Shown here piece by piece: positions 32,548 through 41,849 of a stretch of 45,948 nt of DNA. How positions within the stretch are numbered: position 1 is the stretch's first letter; each line of letters opens with the position of its first letter. The stretch is from Oscillospiraceae bacterium (GTDB lineage: Bacteria > Bacillota > Clostridia > Oscillospirales > Ruminococcaceae), in contig JAGAZJ010000008.1 in the NCBI GenBank assembly GCA_018110925.1, forward strand, positions 1-45,948, in the 5' to 3' direction. A model generated the notes under the pieces. It was not told where the DNA came from. It saw only the letters and a list, made by a program, of their open reading frames with translations, and searched no databases. The position numbers and the translations under genes are program-made.

Positions 32548-32612
32548 GAGTATACGAAAACGACGGACATAGGTTCCGCTAACATAATAAGGATATCATA
32601 AGGAGAATGGCA

Positions 32613-35417
32613 ATGGCTCAGGATTACAATCAGACTCTTAATCTGCCCGATACCAAATTTGAAATGAGGGGCAATCTTGTCAAAAAAGAGCCTGTGATGC
32701 TCTCTGACTGGAACAGTAAAAGAGTTTATTACAAGATGATAGAGAAAAACTCCGCAAGACCCAAGTATGTACTGCATGACGGCCCTCCGTACGCAAACGG
32801 CGATATACATATGGGTACTGCTCTCAACAAGGTCCTCAAGGACATCATCGTGAAGCAGAAGAATATGAGCGGATACTGTTCTCCCTATATTCCCGGCTGG
32901 GATACTCACGGCCTGCCTATCGAGCTCAAAGTGTTGAAGGCGCTCGGTGTTGAGAACGGAGCCGTGCCCCAGGTCGAACTGAGAAAGAAATGCAATGAGT
33001 ACGCACATACACAGGTCAAGAGCCAGATGGAGCAGTTCAGAAGGCTCGGTGTATGGGGCGACTTTGATGACCCATATCTTACTCTCAAGCCCGAATTTGA
33101 GGCAAGACAGGTCGAGATATTCGGTGAGATGTACAAGAAGGGCTATATCTACAAGGGCTTAAAGCCCGTATACTGGTGCCCCGACTGTCAGACAGCCCTT
33201 GCCGAGGCAGAGATAGAGTATGCAAACGACCCCTGCCATTCCATATATGTAAAGTTCAGAGTTACCGATGATAAGGGGCTGTTTGCCGCAAAGGGCATAG
33301 ACGTTTCAAACACCTATTTTGTAATATGGACGACCACAACATGGACACTTCCCGGCAACCTTGCTATATGCGTTGGTCCGGAGTATGAGTACTCAGTTGT
33401 AAGCGCAGGCGGTGAGAACTATGTCATGGCCACCGACCTTGCGGCAGGTGCGCTCAGAGCAAAGGGCATAGAGGAATACACCACCCTTGCTACGTTCAAG
33501 GGCAGTGAGCTTGAATATATGAAGGCTCGTCATCCTTTTATGGAGAGAGAGTCTCTCGTTATCGTGGGCGATCATGTTACTCTTGAAAGCGGTACGGGCT
33601 GTGTACACACTGCTCCCGGCTTCGGTGTTGACGACTTTGAGGTCTGCAAGAAGTATCCCGAGATCGGCATAACCGTTCCCGTTGACGCAAAGGGTATGCT
33701 CACAAGCGAGGCAGGCAAGTATGAGGGGCTGACCACCGACAATGCAAACAAGGCTATCGCCAAGGATCTTGAAGATTCCGGTGCGCTCTTTGCACTTGAA
33801 AAGATAGTCCATCAGTATCCTCACTGCTGGAGATGCAAGAATCCCGTTCTTTTCAGAGCAACGGAACAGTGGTTTTGCTCTGTGAAGAATTTCAAGGATG
33901 ATGCGCTCAACGCAATACAGAGCGTTCAGTGGATACCCGAATGGGGCGAGGACAGGATAAAGGGCATGGTAAGCGACCGTTCCGACTGGTGCATATCCAG
34001 ACAGAGAACATGGGGCGTTCCCATACCCATGGTATACTGCAAGGATTGCGGCAAGCCCGTTGTCACCGATGAGATGATAAAGCAGGTATCCGACATATTC
34101 AGAAAGGAAGGCTCGGATTCTTGGTATATCAGACCCGCCGAGGACTTCGTACCCGCAGGTACAAAGTGCGAATGCGGCTGCACCGAGTTTATAAAGGAAA
34201 AGGATATATTCGACGTATGGTTCGACAGTGGTGTTACACACACGGCTGTTATGAAGGAGAGAGGGTTCGACGTTCCCGTTGACCTCTATCTTGAAGGCGC
34301 AGACCAGTACAGAGGATGGTTCCAGTCGTCGCTCCTCACATCCGCGGCTATCGGCTGCGGCGCTCCCTACAAAGCTGTATGCACACACGGCTGGGTAGTT
34401 GACGGTGAGGGCAAGGCAATGCACAAGTCCCTCGGCAACGGTGTTGACCCTGCCGATGTCATCAAGCAGAACGGTGCCGATATACTCAGGCTGTGGGCGG
34501 CTTCTTCGGACTATCATGCGGATGTGAGAGTGTCAAAGGATATACTCAAACAGCTTGCTGATACATATAAGAAGATAAGGAATACCGCAAGGTACATACT
34601 CGGCAATATAAGCAACGGCAGCGGATTTGACCCCGACAGGGATATGGTCGCTCCTGCCGATATGATGGAGCTTGACAGATGGGCGCTCATACGCCTCAAC
34701 GCTCTCATAGACAAGGTGAACGCAGGCTACGGGATATTTGATTTCCATGTTGTGGTACACAGCATACATAACTTCTGTGTTACAGAGATGTCCAACTTCT
34801 ATCTTGATATCATCAAGGACAGGCTCTACTGCATGGGTGAAAAGAGCCCCGAGCGCAGAAGCGCACAGAGCGCGATGTATCTCATACTCAGCGCTGTATC
34901 AAGGATGCTGGCACCCGTGCTGTCCTTTACCGCAGAGGAGATATGGTCCTATCTGCCTCACACCGCTCAGGACGACAAGGAGAGCATATTCCTCAATCAG
35001 ATGCCCGAAAAGGTCGCTGTTGATGCAGACGATGCCTTTGTTCAGAAGTGGGATCTGCTCTATGCGGTGCGCAGCATAGTGACAAAGGCTCTTGAAATAA
35101 GAAGAAACGAGAAGTTTATCGGTGCTTCGCTCGAAGCAAAGGTAACTCTTCATACATCCGACGGGGCGCTCTTTGAGAAGCTGAACGCATACAAGGACGT
35201 TCTTGCGCAGGTATTCATCGTGTCGCAGGCTGATGTACGGAATGATGACGACGGTGATATAAAGAGCGAGGACGGCACATATGATATATCCGTGACAGTC
35301 GCAAAGGCAGACGGCGAGAAGTGCGAGAGATGCTGGTGCTACTCTGAATATGTGGGCAGCAATGCGGTATATCCCACTCTCTGCAAGCGCTGCGCGGATC
35401 AGGTCGCTCAGGGCTGA
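32613..35417 (+). CDS. ileS: Isoleucyl-tRNA synthetase
   Basis: A 934-residue class I synthetase. I start at ATG 32613 (AAGGAG 32600-32605, 7-nt spacing); ATG 32607 is too close to the site. The HIGH-type motif is IHMG within PPYANGDIHMGTALNK (65-68), the editing domain includes TTTWTLPGNLA and GTGCVHTAPGFGVDD, the KMSKS-type loop is AMHKS (602-606), and a C-terminal zinc site has CERCWC and CKRC. It charges tRNA-Ile with isoleucine and clears mischarged valine. The position after divIVA and before lspA is conserved in Firmicutes. No T-box leader is seen, unusual for Firmicutes ileS. Confidence 0.97.
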   Translation: MAQDYNQTLNLPDTKFEMRGNLVKKEPVMLSDWNSKRVYYKMIEKNSARPKYVLHDGPPYANGDIHMGTALNKVLKDIIVKQKNMSGYCSPYIPGWDTHGLPIELKVLKALGVENGAVPQVELRKKCNEYAHTQVKSQMEQFRRLGVWGDFDDPYLTLKPEFEARQVEIFGEMYKKGYIYKGLKPVYWCPDCQTALAEAEIEYANDPCHSIYVKFRVTDDKGLFAAKGIDVSNTYFVIWTTTTWTLPGNLAICVGPEYEYSVVSAGGENYVMATDLAAGALRAKGIEEYTTLATFKGSELEYMKARHPFMERESLVIVGDHVTLESGTGCVHTAPGFGVDDFEVCKKYPEIGITVPVDAKGMLTSEAGKYEGLTTDNANKAIAKDLEDSGALFALEKIVHQYPHCWRCKNPVLFRATEQWFCSVKNFKDDALNAIQSVQWIPEWGEDRIKGMVSDRSDWCISRQRTWGVPIPMVYCKDCGKPVVTDEMIKQVSDIFRKEGSDSWYIRPAEDFVPAGTKCECGCTEFIKEKDIFDVWFDSGVTHTAVMKERGFDVPVDLYLEGADQYRGWFQSSLLTSAAIGCGAPYKAVCTHGWVVDGEGKAMHKSLGNGVDPADVIKQNGADILRLWAASSDYHADVRVSKDILKQLADTYKKIRNTARYILGNISNGSGFDPDRDMVAPADMMELDRWALIRLNALIDKVNAGYGIFDFHVVVHSIHNFCVTEMSNFYLDIIKDRLYCMGEKSPERRSAQSAMYLILSAVSRMLAPVLSFTAEEIWSYLPHTAQDDKESIFLNQMPEKVAVDADDAFVQKWDLLYAVRSIVTKALEIRRNEKFIGASLEAKVTLHTSDGALFEKLNAYKDVLAQVFIVSQADVRNDDDGDIKSEDGTYDISVTVAKADGEKCERCWCYSEYVGSNAVYPTLCKRCADQVAQG

Positions 35418-35914
35418 TGGCAGTGCTTTTCTGGCTCTGCATCGTTCTTGCGGCGGTGATCGACAGGGTGACGAAGATGCTTGCCGAAAGATTTGTTCTC
35501 GGCAAGACGGAAGTAATAAAGATAGGCGAGCTCGACGTGCTGTTTTTCAATATCACCCACAACACGGGGGCGGCGTTCAGCAGTTTTTCAGGCAAGACTG
35601 CGATGCTGTCCGTGTTCACGGTGGCAGCACTGATCGTGATGGTGGTGTATTTCTACCGCACAAAGTCAAAGGGCAGGCTGAAGACCATATCTATGGGTAT
35701 GATAGTGGGCGGCGGTCTCGGCAATCTATATGACAGGATAGCTTTTGGCAGGGTGACTGATTTTATCAATCTTTTTCCCTTCAATTTCGTGTTCAACTTT
35801 GCTGATATATGTGTGGTCTTAGGTGCTGTACTTCTCATGATAGTGATGCTGTTTCTTGAAAAGGAGACAGGCACGGACGGGGAGGACGGCGAAAAAGAGG
35901 CAGAAAATGGATGA
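35417..35914 (+). CDS. lspA: Lipoprotein signal peptidase
   Basis: A 165-residue membrane aspartyl protease; ATG 35417 overlaps the ileS stop. It has four hydrophobic segments, NTGAAFS (conserved N and GAAF), catalytic aspartates in GGGLGNLYDR and FNFADICV. It cleaves the signal peptide ahead of the lipid-modified Cys of lipoproteins such as the SsuA-type protein at 42778. An acidic C-terminal tail of about 20 residues overlaps the start of the next gene. Confidence 0.96.
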   Translation: MAVLFWLCIVLAAVIDRVTKMLAERFVLGKTEVIKIGELDVLFFNITHNTGAAFSSFSGKTAMLSVFTVAALIVMVVYFYRTKSKGRLKTISMGMIVGGGLGNLYDRIAFGRVTDFINLFPFNFVFNFADICVVLGAVLLMIVMLFLEKETGTDGEDGEKEAENG

Positions 35915-36818
35915 GAGGATCATTTCGCTCACAGTAACGGGTCAGGCATCACGGCTTGACAAGTTCATATCGGAGGAGACGGACATCAGCCGCTCAATGG
36001 CGGCAAAGCTCATTTCGGACGGTATGGTCACTGTAAACGGCAGGGCTGTGAACAAGAGTGCATCTCTGAAAGAGGGCGACGAGATAACGGTCGTAGTCCC
36101 TCCGCCGGAGATACTGTCCGCTGAGCCCGAGAACATTCCCCTCGACATAATATATGAGGATGACGACCTGCTTGTGGTGAACAAGCCCAAGGGAATGGTG
36201 GTGCATCCTGCGGTGGGCAATACGTCGGGAACGCTGGTCAATGCGCTGATGTATCATTGTCAGGGCAGGCTGTCGGGTATAAACGGAGTGCTTCGTCCCG
36301 GGATAGTCCACAGGATAGATAAGAATACCAGCGGTCTGTTGGTCGTGGCAAAAAATGACACGGCTCACGCAGGGCTTGCGGAACAGATAAAGGCACACAG
36401 CATGACAAGAGAATATCTTGCAGTGGCTATGGGCAGATTTAAGGAAACAGAGGGCACAGTTGATGCGCCCATCGGCAGAGACCCGTCAGACAGGCTGAAA
36501 ATGGCGGTCACTCCGAGAAACTCAAAGAATGCCGTGACGCACTACACGGTAGCAGAACAGTACAAGAACTGTGCGTTCCTGCGCCTGCGCCTTGAAACGG
36601 GCAGGACACATCAGATAAGAGTGCATATGTCACATATCGGTCACCCGATACTGGGGGACGATGTGTACGGCAAAGCGTTCAAGGGGATAGAGGGGCAATG
36701 CCTTCATGCATACAAACTGGGTTTTGTCCACCCTGTCACTTTTGAATATATGGAATGGTCGGGAGAACTCCCCCAGTATTTCCTGAGCGTTCTGGAAAAG
36801 GTAAGGAAAGATGTTTGA
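35907..36818 (+). CDS. rluD: RluD-type 23S rRNA pseudouridine synthase
   Basis: A 303-residue RluA-family enzyme. Start ATG 35907 with AAAGAGG upstream, overlapping lspA by 8 bases; a longer frame to 35856 lies within lspA and lacks homology. N-terminal S4 domain (RLDKFISEETDISRSMAAKLI), then the catalytic motif HRIDKNTSGLLVVAKND with the nucleophilic Asp, and LETGRTHQIRVHMSHIGHPILGD. It converts specific uridines of 23S rRNA to pseudouridine. lspA-rluD is a common Firmicutes pair. Which rRNA sites it modifies cannot be told. Confidence 0.93.
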   Translation: MDERIISLTVTGQASRLDKFISEETDISRSMAAKLISDGMVTVNGRAVNKSASLKEGDEITVVVPPPEILSAEPENIPLDIIYEDDDLLVVNKPKGMVVHPAVGNTSGTLVNALMYHCQGRLSGINGVLRPGIVHRIDKNTSGLLVVAKNDTAHAGLAEQIKAHSMTREYLAVAMGRFKETEGTVDAPIGRDPSDRLKMAVTPRNSKNAVTHYTVAEQYKNCAFLRLRLETGRTHQIRVHMSHIGHPILGDDVYGKAFKGIEGQCLHAYKLGFVHPVTFEYMEWSGELPQYFLSVLEKVRKDV

Positions 36819-37623
36819 GGATAAGTCGAGGATAGTCTTTTTCAGTGATATGGACGGCACACTGCTCAATCACGACAAGACTGTCTCAAAAAGAAATCTT
36901 GATGCGATCGTAAAGCTCCGCAGGGCAGGCGGTATGTTCGTAGTCGCCACAGGCAGGATAATACAGGCGACACGGCATTATTTTGAGCCTATACAGCTCG
37001 ACTGTCCCTGCATACTCTGCAATGGCGGCATGATCTATGACTGTTCAAAGGACAGCGTTGCGTGGTCGGAGTCGCTCGATAAAGGCATGGCAAGACAGGT
37101 CACGGAACAGCTCCTGGAGAGATTTCCGGAGATTTGTGCCGAGATATGCTGCCCCGATGGGATATATGATATAAACTTCAACGAAACAGAGCGTGAACAC
37201 TGGAAAAAAGCAGGCTTCACAGCTAAGATCGTGGACAGCTTCGATGATATCCCTCCGGCGGAAATATCAAAGATACTCTTTGCCTGCCCCGAGGATATGA
37301 CCGAGGAACTGGCTGAGTACTGTCGAAGCCTTGATGTGGGGGCGGACTTTGTAGTGTCAGCGCCTGTATTCACCGAGATGCTTCCCAAGAACTGCTCAAA
37401 GGGAACTGCCATGCAGAAGCTCCTGTCGCTTTACGGACTTGAAACGGCTGTTACCGTTGCCATGGGGGATTATGACAACGACATGACGATGCTGCAATAT
37501 GCAGATTTTGCGGCGTGTCCGTCAAACGCCCGTGAATGCGTGAAGGATATATGCAATGTTGTTACACAAAGCGATTGCGAGGAGGGCAGCGTTGCTGATA
37601 TTATTGATCTGGTACTTAGCTAA
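36811..37623 (+). CDS. HAD-IIB (Cof-type) phosphatase
   Basis: A 270-residue hydrolase. ATG 36811 overlaps the rluD stop; AAGGTAAGGAAAG lies upstream. Motif I FFSDMDGTLL has the nucleophile Asp and acid/base Asp, motif II is VVATGR, a Lys follows in SKGTAMQKL, and motif IV is GDYDNDMTML. The C2B cap lies between motifs II and III. Cof-type HADs dephosphorylate sugar phosphates, PLP or flavin; the substrate is unknown. The next gene has its own ribosome binding site 21 nt downstream. Confidence 0.93.
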   Translation: MFEDKSRIVFFSDMDGTLLNHDKTVSKRNLDAIVKLRRAGGMFVVATGRIIQATRHYFEPIQLDCPCILCNGGMIYDCSKDSVAWSESLDKGMARQVTEQLLERFPEICAEICCPDGIYDINFNETEREHWKKAGFTAKIVDSFDDIPPAEISKILFACPEDMTEELAEYCRSLDVGADFVVSAPVFTEMLPKNCSKGTAMQKLLSLYGLETAVTVAMGDYDNDMTMLQYADFAACPSNARECVKDICNVVTQSDCEEGSVADIIDLVLS

Positions 37624-37644
37624 CGATCAGAAAGGAAAGTTATT

Positions 37645-38487
37645 ATGGACGAATTACTCAAAAAGCAGCTTATGGTAACTGCCTGCAAGGTAAGAATGGG
37701 GATAATCGAGGGCGTATACAACGCCAAGTCGGGTCATCCCGGCGGCTCGCTCTCTATCGCCGATGTTCTCACCTACATCTATTTCCACAAGATGCACATT
37801 GATCCCAAGAACCCCAAGATGGCTGACAGAGACAGACTTGTTCTCTCAAAGGGTCACACTGCGCCCGCACTTTATTCCGTGCTGGCTCAGAGGGGCTTCT
37901 TTGATGCAGAGGAGCTCAAGACACTCAGAAAGATAGGATCCAGACTTCAGGGACATCCTGATATGAAGCATATCCCCGGTGTCGATATGACAACAGGTTC
38001 GCTCGGTCAGGGCATATCTGCAGCCTGCGGCATGGCTCTTTCGGGCAAGCTCTCCGATGACAGCTACAAGGTATACACGATACTCGGCGACGGTGAGATA
38101 GAAGAGGGTCAGGTATGGGAGGCAGCTATGTTTGCCGCTCACTACAAGCTCGACAATCTGGTTGCTGTCGTTGATAACAACGGACTTCAGATAGACGGCA
38201 AGATCACTGATGTTATGTCGCCTATGCCCATAACAGACAAGTTTGCGGCATTCGGCTGGCACGTCATCACTATGGATGCTCATGACTTTGATTCTATCGA
38301 GGCGGCATTCAATGAGGCTGAGAAGGTAAGCGGCCAGCCCACTGTGATCGTACAGAAGAGCATAAAGGGCAAGGGCGTTTCCTTTATGGAGAACCAGGTA
38401 GGCTGGCACGGAAGCGCTCCCAACAAGGAGCAGTACGAGCAGGCTATGGGCGAGCTTGAAGCCGCACTGAAAGCATTGGAGGGTTAA
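37645..38487 (+). CDS. Transketolase, N-terminal subunit
   Basis: A 280-residue thiamine-diphosphate enzyme half. ATG 37645 with AAAGGAAAG at 37631-37639. KSGHPGGSLSIADVL, DRLVLSKGHTAPALYSVLA, LGQGIS and the ThDP-binding GDGEIEEGQVWEA...VVDNNGLQ are typical. Together with the next gene it forms a complete transketolase, moving two-carbon units in the pentose phosphate pathway with Rpe (15048). Split halves are standard in many clostridia. Confidence 0.95.
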   Translation: MDELLKKQLMVTACKVRMGIIEGVYNAKSGHPGGSLSIADVLTYIYFHKMHIDPKNPKMADRDRLVLSKGHTAPALYSVLAQRGFFDAEELKTLRKIGSRLQGHPDMKHIPGVDMTTGSLGQGISAACGMALSGKLSDDSYKVYTILGDGEIEEGQVWEAAMFAAHYKLDNLVAVVDNNGLQIDGKITDVMSPMPITDKFAAFGWHVITMDAHDFDSIEAAFNEAEKVSGQPTVIVQKSIKGKGVSFMENQVGWHGSAPNKEQYEQAMGELEAALKALEG

Positions 38488-38491
38488 GATC

Positions 38492-39436
38492 ATGGCTGAT
38501 ATGGTAAAAAAGGCAACAAGAGAGAGCTATGGTGAGGCTCTCGCAGAGCTCAGCTCTGAATTCACGGATCTCATTGTTCTTGACGCTGACCTTGCGGCAG
38601 CTACAAAGACCGGTATATTCAAGAAGGCCTGCCCCGAGCGCTTCATCGACTGCGGTATCGCAGAGGCAAATATGATGGGCGTTGCAGCAGGTATCGCAAG
38701 CACTGGCAAGAAGGTATTCGCAAGCTCCTTTGCTATGTTTGCGGCAGGCAGAGCATTCGAGATAGTCAGAAACTCTATCGGCTATCCTCATCTCAATGTC
38801 AAGATAGGCGCAACCCACGCAGGCATATCTGTCGGCGAGGACGGTGCAACTCATCAGTGCAATGAGGATATTGCGCTCATGAGGTCTATCCCCGGCATGA
38901 CCATAATCAATCCTGCCGATGACGTTGAGGCAAAGGCCGCTGTAAGAGCTGCCCTTGAGTTTGAAGGCCCTGTATATATGCGATTCGGCAGACTTGCAGT
39001 GCCCGTATTCAACGACAAGGATACATACAAGTTCGAGCTCGGCAAGGGCGTTACTCTTCGTGAGGGCAGTGATATAGCCATAATCGCAACAGGCCTTATG
39101 GTAAATGAGGCTCTGAATGCCGCTGATACTCTCAAGGCTGAGGGTATCAATGCAAGAGTCATCAACATCCACACCATAAAGCCCATCGACAGAGACATCA
39201 TCATCAAGGCGGCCAAGGAAACAGGCATGATCGTTACCGCAGAGGAGCACAGCATAATCGGCGGTCTCGGCTCTGCTGTTGCTGATGTTGTTACAGAGGA
39301 ATATCCCGTTCCCGTACATAAGATCGGCGTGAACGACGTATTCGGCCATTCCGGCCCTGCTGTTGACCTTCTCAAGGAGTTCGGCCTCAGCGCTGACAAT
39401 ATCGTTGCAACGGTTAAGAAGGCTCTCGGCAAGTAA
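38492..39436 (+). CDS. Transketolase, C-terminal subunit
   Basis: A 314-residue partner subunit starting 4 nt after the first half; GGAGGG lies at the end of that gene. The pyrimidine-binding domain has FIDCGIAEANMMGVAAGIA (catalytic Glu), RNSIGYPHLNVKIGATHAG and the C-terminal regulatory domain MIVTAEEHSIIGGLGSAVADV. A strong terminator at 39452 ends the unit. Confidence 0.95.
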   Translation: MADMVKKATRESYGEALAELSSEFTDLIVLDADLAAATKTGIFKKACPERFIDCGIAEANMMGVAAGIASTGKKVFASSFAMFAAGRAFEIVRNSIGYPHLNVKIGATHAGISVGEDGATHQCNEDIALMRSIPGMTIINPADDVEAKAAVRAALEFEGPVYMRFGRLAVPVFNDKDTYKFELGKGVTLREGSDIAIIATGLMVNEALNAADTLKAEGINARVINIHTIKPIDRDIIIKAAKETGMIVTAEEHSIIGGLGSAVADVVTEEYPVPVHKIGVNDVFGHSGPAVDLLKEFGLSADNIVATVKKALGK

Positions 39437-39451
39437 TAAAATATTAATAGG

Positions 39452-39478
39452 GGGCGCACCGTGTGTGCGCCCGTTTTT
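39452..39478 (+). terminator. Intrinsic terminator after the transketolase genes
   Basis: GGGCGCAC (39452-39459) pairs with GTGCGCCC (39465-39472) around CGTGT, followed by G and TTTTT (39474-39478). It lies only 22 nt before the aroC start, so aroC likely needs read-through or a promoter I could not find. Confidence 0.88.
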
Positions 39479-39500
39479 GATTATGACAGGCGGTGTTATC

Positions 39501-40589
39501 ATGGGATCTGTATTCGGCAGGATATTTACAGTAACGACATGGGGTGAATCCCACGGAAAGGGCGTAGGAGTAGTCATTGACGGCTGTCCCGCAGGGCTTG
39601 AATTGTCTGAGGCTGATATTCAGCCCTATATGAACAGGCGAAGACCGGGTCAGTCAAAGTTCTCCACTCCGAGGAACGAAGCCGATGAAGTGGAGATATT
39701 ATCGGGCGTATTTGAGGGCAGGACTACGGGCACGCCTATCTCAATGACGGTCATGAACAGGACACAGCGCTCTGCTGATTACAGTGAGATAGCATCCTAT
39801 TACCGGCCGGGACACGCAGATTTCACCTTTGACGCCAAATACGGCTTTCGTGACTATCGCGGAGGAGGCCGTTCGTCGGGGCGTGAAACTATCGCAAGAG
39901 TTGCCGCAGGTGCAGTGGCGGCAAAGATACTCTCATCTCTCGGCATTACCGTGACGGCGTATACACGTTCGGTGGGGGATATAGAGATATCGACCTTCGA
40001 CCGTGATGAAATAATGAACAACAGGCTTTATATGCCCGATAAAGCGGCGGCAGAAAAGGCTGAGGCATATCTTGAAGAGCTGATGGCACAGAAAAACTCC
40101 GCCGGCGGAGTTGTGGAATGCATCATCAGCGGTATGCCTGCGGGCGTGGGCGAGACCGTATTTGACAAGCTGGACGCAGAGCTTGCAAAGGCTGTATTTT
40201 CAATAGGCGCCGTAAAGGGCTTCGAGATAGGCGAAGGCATGAAAGCCGCACGTCTTACGGGTCTTGAAGACAATGACGGCTTTGAGTATAAAGACGGAAG
40301 GCTGAAGAAGACATCAAATCATGCGGGCGGCATAATGGGCGGGATGAGCGACGGCTCCGATATTATCCTGCGTGCCGCATTCAAGGCTACGCCATCGGTG
40401 GCAAGCGAACAGCGCACGGTCAATAAAAACGGTGAGAATATCACCATATCCGTAAAGGGCAGGCATGACCCCATTATAGTGCCCCGTGCAGTCGTGGTGG
40501 TGGAGTGCATGACGGCAGTTACGGTGTGTGATATGCTGCTTCGCAATATGACCTCAAGGATGGACAGGATAGAGAAGTTCTATAAATAA
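39501..40589 (+). CDS. aroC: Chorismate synthase
   Basis: A 362-residue enzyme that makes chorismate from EPSP using reduced FMN, the last shikimate step. ATG 39501 (MGSVFGRIFTVTTWGESHG, the signature N-terminus) with AGGCGGTG upstream; ATG 39483 is a possible longer start. Further signatures: RRRPGQSKFSTPR, the arginine-rich FRDYRGGGRSSGRETIARVAAGA and the C-terminal RHDPIIVPRAVVVVECM. No other aro gene is nearby. Confidence 0.97.
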   Translation: MGSVFGRIFTVTTWGESHGKGVGVVIDGCPAGLELSEADIQPYMNRRRPGQSKFSTPRNEADEVEILSGVFEGRTTGTPISMTVMNRTQRSADYSEIASYYRPGHADFTFDAKYGFRDYRGGGRSSGRETIARVAAGAVAAKILSSLGITVTAYTRSVGDIEISTFDRDEIMNNRLYMPDKAAAEKAEAYLEELMAQKNSAGGVVECIISGMPAGVGETVFDKLDAELAKAVFSIGAVKGFEIGEGMKAARLTGLEDNDGFEYKDGRLKKTSNHAGGIMGGMSDGSDIILRAAFKATPSVASEQRTVNKNGENITISVKGRHDPIIVPRAVVVVECMTAVTVCDMLLRNMTSRMDRIEKFYK

Positions 40590-40645
40590 CAGCCTTGTTC
40601 ATTGACGGTCTGCTTATTTGGTTTGTGCTTCGGGGGAGTATGTAT

Positions 40646-41314
40646 ATGAAATGTTTTGGTTATTACATCGTGAAGCCCTTGCCAAAGCCCGGATGGTGTA
40701 CATTAAAGGCAGAAAGCATCCTTTCGGTAAGCGAAAACGGGCTGAGCGAAAAATTCCCCGACCTGACAAAATGCTTTTTTGTAAACTGCCCGAGGAGCAA
40801 CAGAGCAGAGTATAGGCGGTATCTTGGGCTCGATGATGACGTGTTTTCGGAGTTCTGCCGCACAGTCGCTCATCTCTTTGATGATAAGAAGCTGGCGACA
40901 GATTCAAGGTTCGTGTGTATCGAAGATATTCTAGCAGTGTCTCGCTTTCTTAGAAATGTTGAGGGCATCAGGGTAGTCGGAATATACACGGATGACGATA
41001 TTTTTGAGGAATACCGCAGTGAAGGCACATTTGACACGGTTGGTGCAGGCATGGCTCATTCACTGTCTTCCCGTAAAATCGGCTGTGATATCCTTGGCTG
41101 TGAATCCCTTGATCACGGATATTCCTGCTTTGATACCTATATCATCAACTCACTGAATGAGAAGATCGGACAGCGGGCAGAGCTTAAAGTCGATGAGCAT
41201 TCAGGGCTGTTGCAGAACACATATGAAGAAACAAAACACTTTTGCGATATGATAAGCGGAATGGGCGAGCCTGTGATATGGACACCGTTTGAGGTTTATG
41301 AGATATTGATATGA
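40646..41314 (+). CDS. Hypothetical protein, not recognised
   Basis: A 222-residue soluble protein; ATG 40646 has GGGGGAG (40632-40637) at 8-nt spacing, ATG 40640 is too close. No signal peptide or membrane helix. It has ten or so cysteines and many Asp/Glu, with short segments such as KPLPKPGWC, CFFVNCPRSNRAEYRRYLGL, VEGIRVVGIYTDDDIFEEYR and GCDILGCESLDHGYSCFDTYIINSLN. The base composition and codon choice look more A/T-rich than the flanking aroC. Bodies like this are often single orphan genes or immunity-type proteins, but nothing here proves it. Confidence 0.75.
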   Translation: MKCFGYYIVKPLPKPGWCTLKAESILSVSENGLSEKFPDLTKCFFVNCPRSNRAEYRRYLGLDDDVFSEFCRTVAHLFDDKKLATDSRFVCIEDILAVSRFLRNVEGIRVVGIYTDDDIFEEYRSEGTFDTVGAGMAHSLSSRKIGCDILGCESLDHGYSCFDTYIINSLNEKIGQRAELKVDEHSGLLQNTYEETKHFCDMISGMGEPVIWTPFEVYEILI

Positions 41315-41368
41315 GATAGTTTTATCGACTGAACGGCTTTTTCAGGTAGTGGATAGGGGAGGTATATC

Positions 41369-41803
41369 ATGATAGAAAAAATCGTAAATGCTTTTATTGA
41401 TAAGACATCAAATACCATGACAGGTCCTGTCTTGTTGAAGTCCGATAACACTGCCGATACTCAGCTTGCACAGCTTGAAGCGATACTCCCGACGATATCA
41501 TGGAGTCAGAGAACATCTCTTGAAAATCAGATAAGGCTCATTAAAAGCAGGTATAGCAGGAGAAAACTTCGTTTTGTTGAAGAAAGAGTGAGAAACGATG
41601 TCGCCCACGAGATAGTGTATGTCTCAAAGGATATGATAATTGAGAAAACGAAGCATACCGATTTCGCACCTAATGGTCTTGCTCCTGCAAACATTGTTTC
41701 TGTTATAATCAAAGTGTTCAGCCTTTGTGGTGTAGAGATCTCTCATGATATACTGAGCCTTTATGACCGGATGAACAAAACTTTGGTGAAAAAGCTTAAA
41801 TGA
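41369..41803 (+). CDS. Small hypothetical protein, not recognised
   Basis: A 144-residue, mainly helical, basic protein. ATG 41369 follows AGGGGAGG (41354-41361). No known motif is visible. Features include a Lys/Arg patch (SRYSRRKLRFVEERVRN, about 51-68) and hydrophobic ANIVSVIIKVFSLCGVEI near the end. It follows the previous unrecognised gene at 54 nt and may be co-transcribed with it. Like that gene, it looks A/T-rich compared with neighbours. Confidence 0.7.
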   Translation: MIEKIVNAFIDKTSNTMTGPVLLKSDNTADTQLAQLEAILPTISWSQRTSLENQIRLIKSRYSRRKLRFVEERVRNDVAHEIVYVSKDMIIEKTKHTDFAPNGLAPANIVSVIIKVFSLCGVEISHDILSLYDRMNKTLVKKLK

Positions 41804-41849
41804 GACACGTCCCGAAATGAACGTATATCCACCTATAAGGTAACATCAA

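Noticed and set aside
32519-32612. T-box riboswitch before ileS
   Set aside because: Too short and lacks the T-box sequence; only a small hairpin is present.
33393-34517. 374-codon open frame on the minus strand
   Set aside because: It lies opposite ileS, has no ribosome binding site and reads as low-complexity shadow; the plus strand has clear IleS motifs throughout.
38444-39577. 377-codon open frame on the minus strand
   Set aside because: It lies opposite the transketolase C-terminal gene and its terminator. The plus strand is clearly coding.
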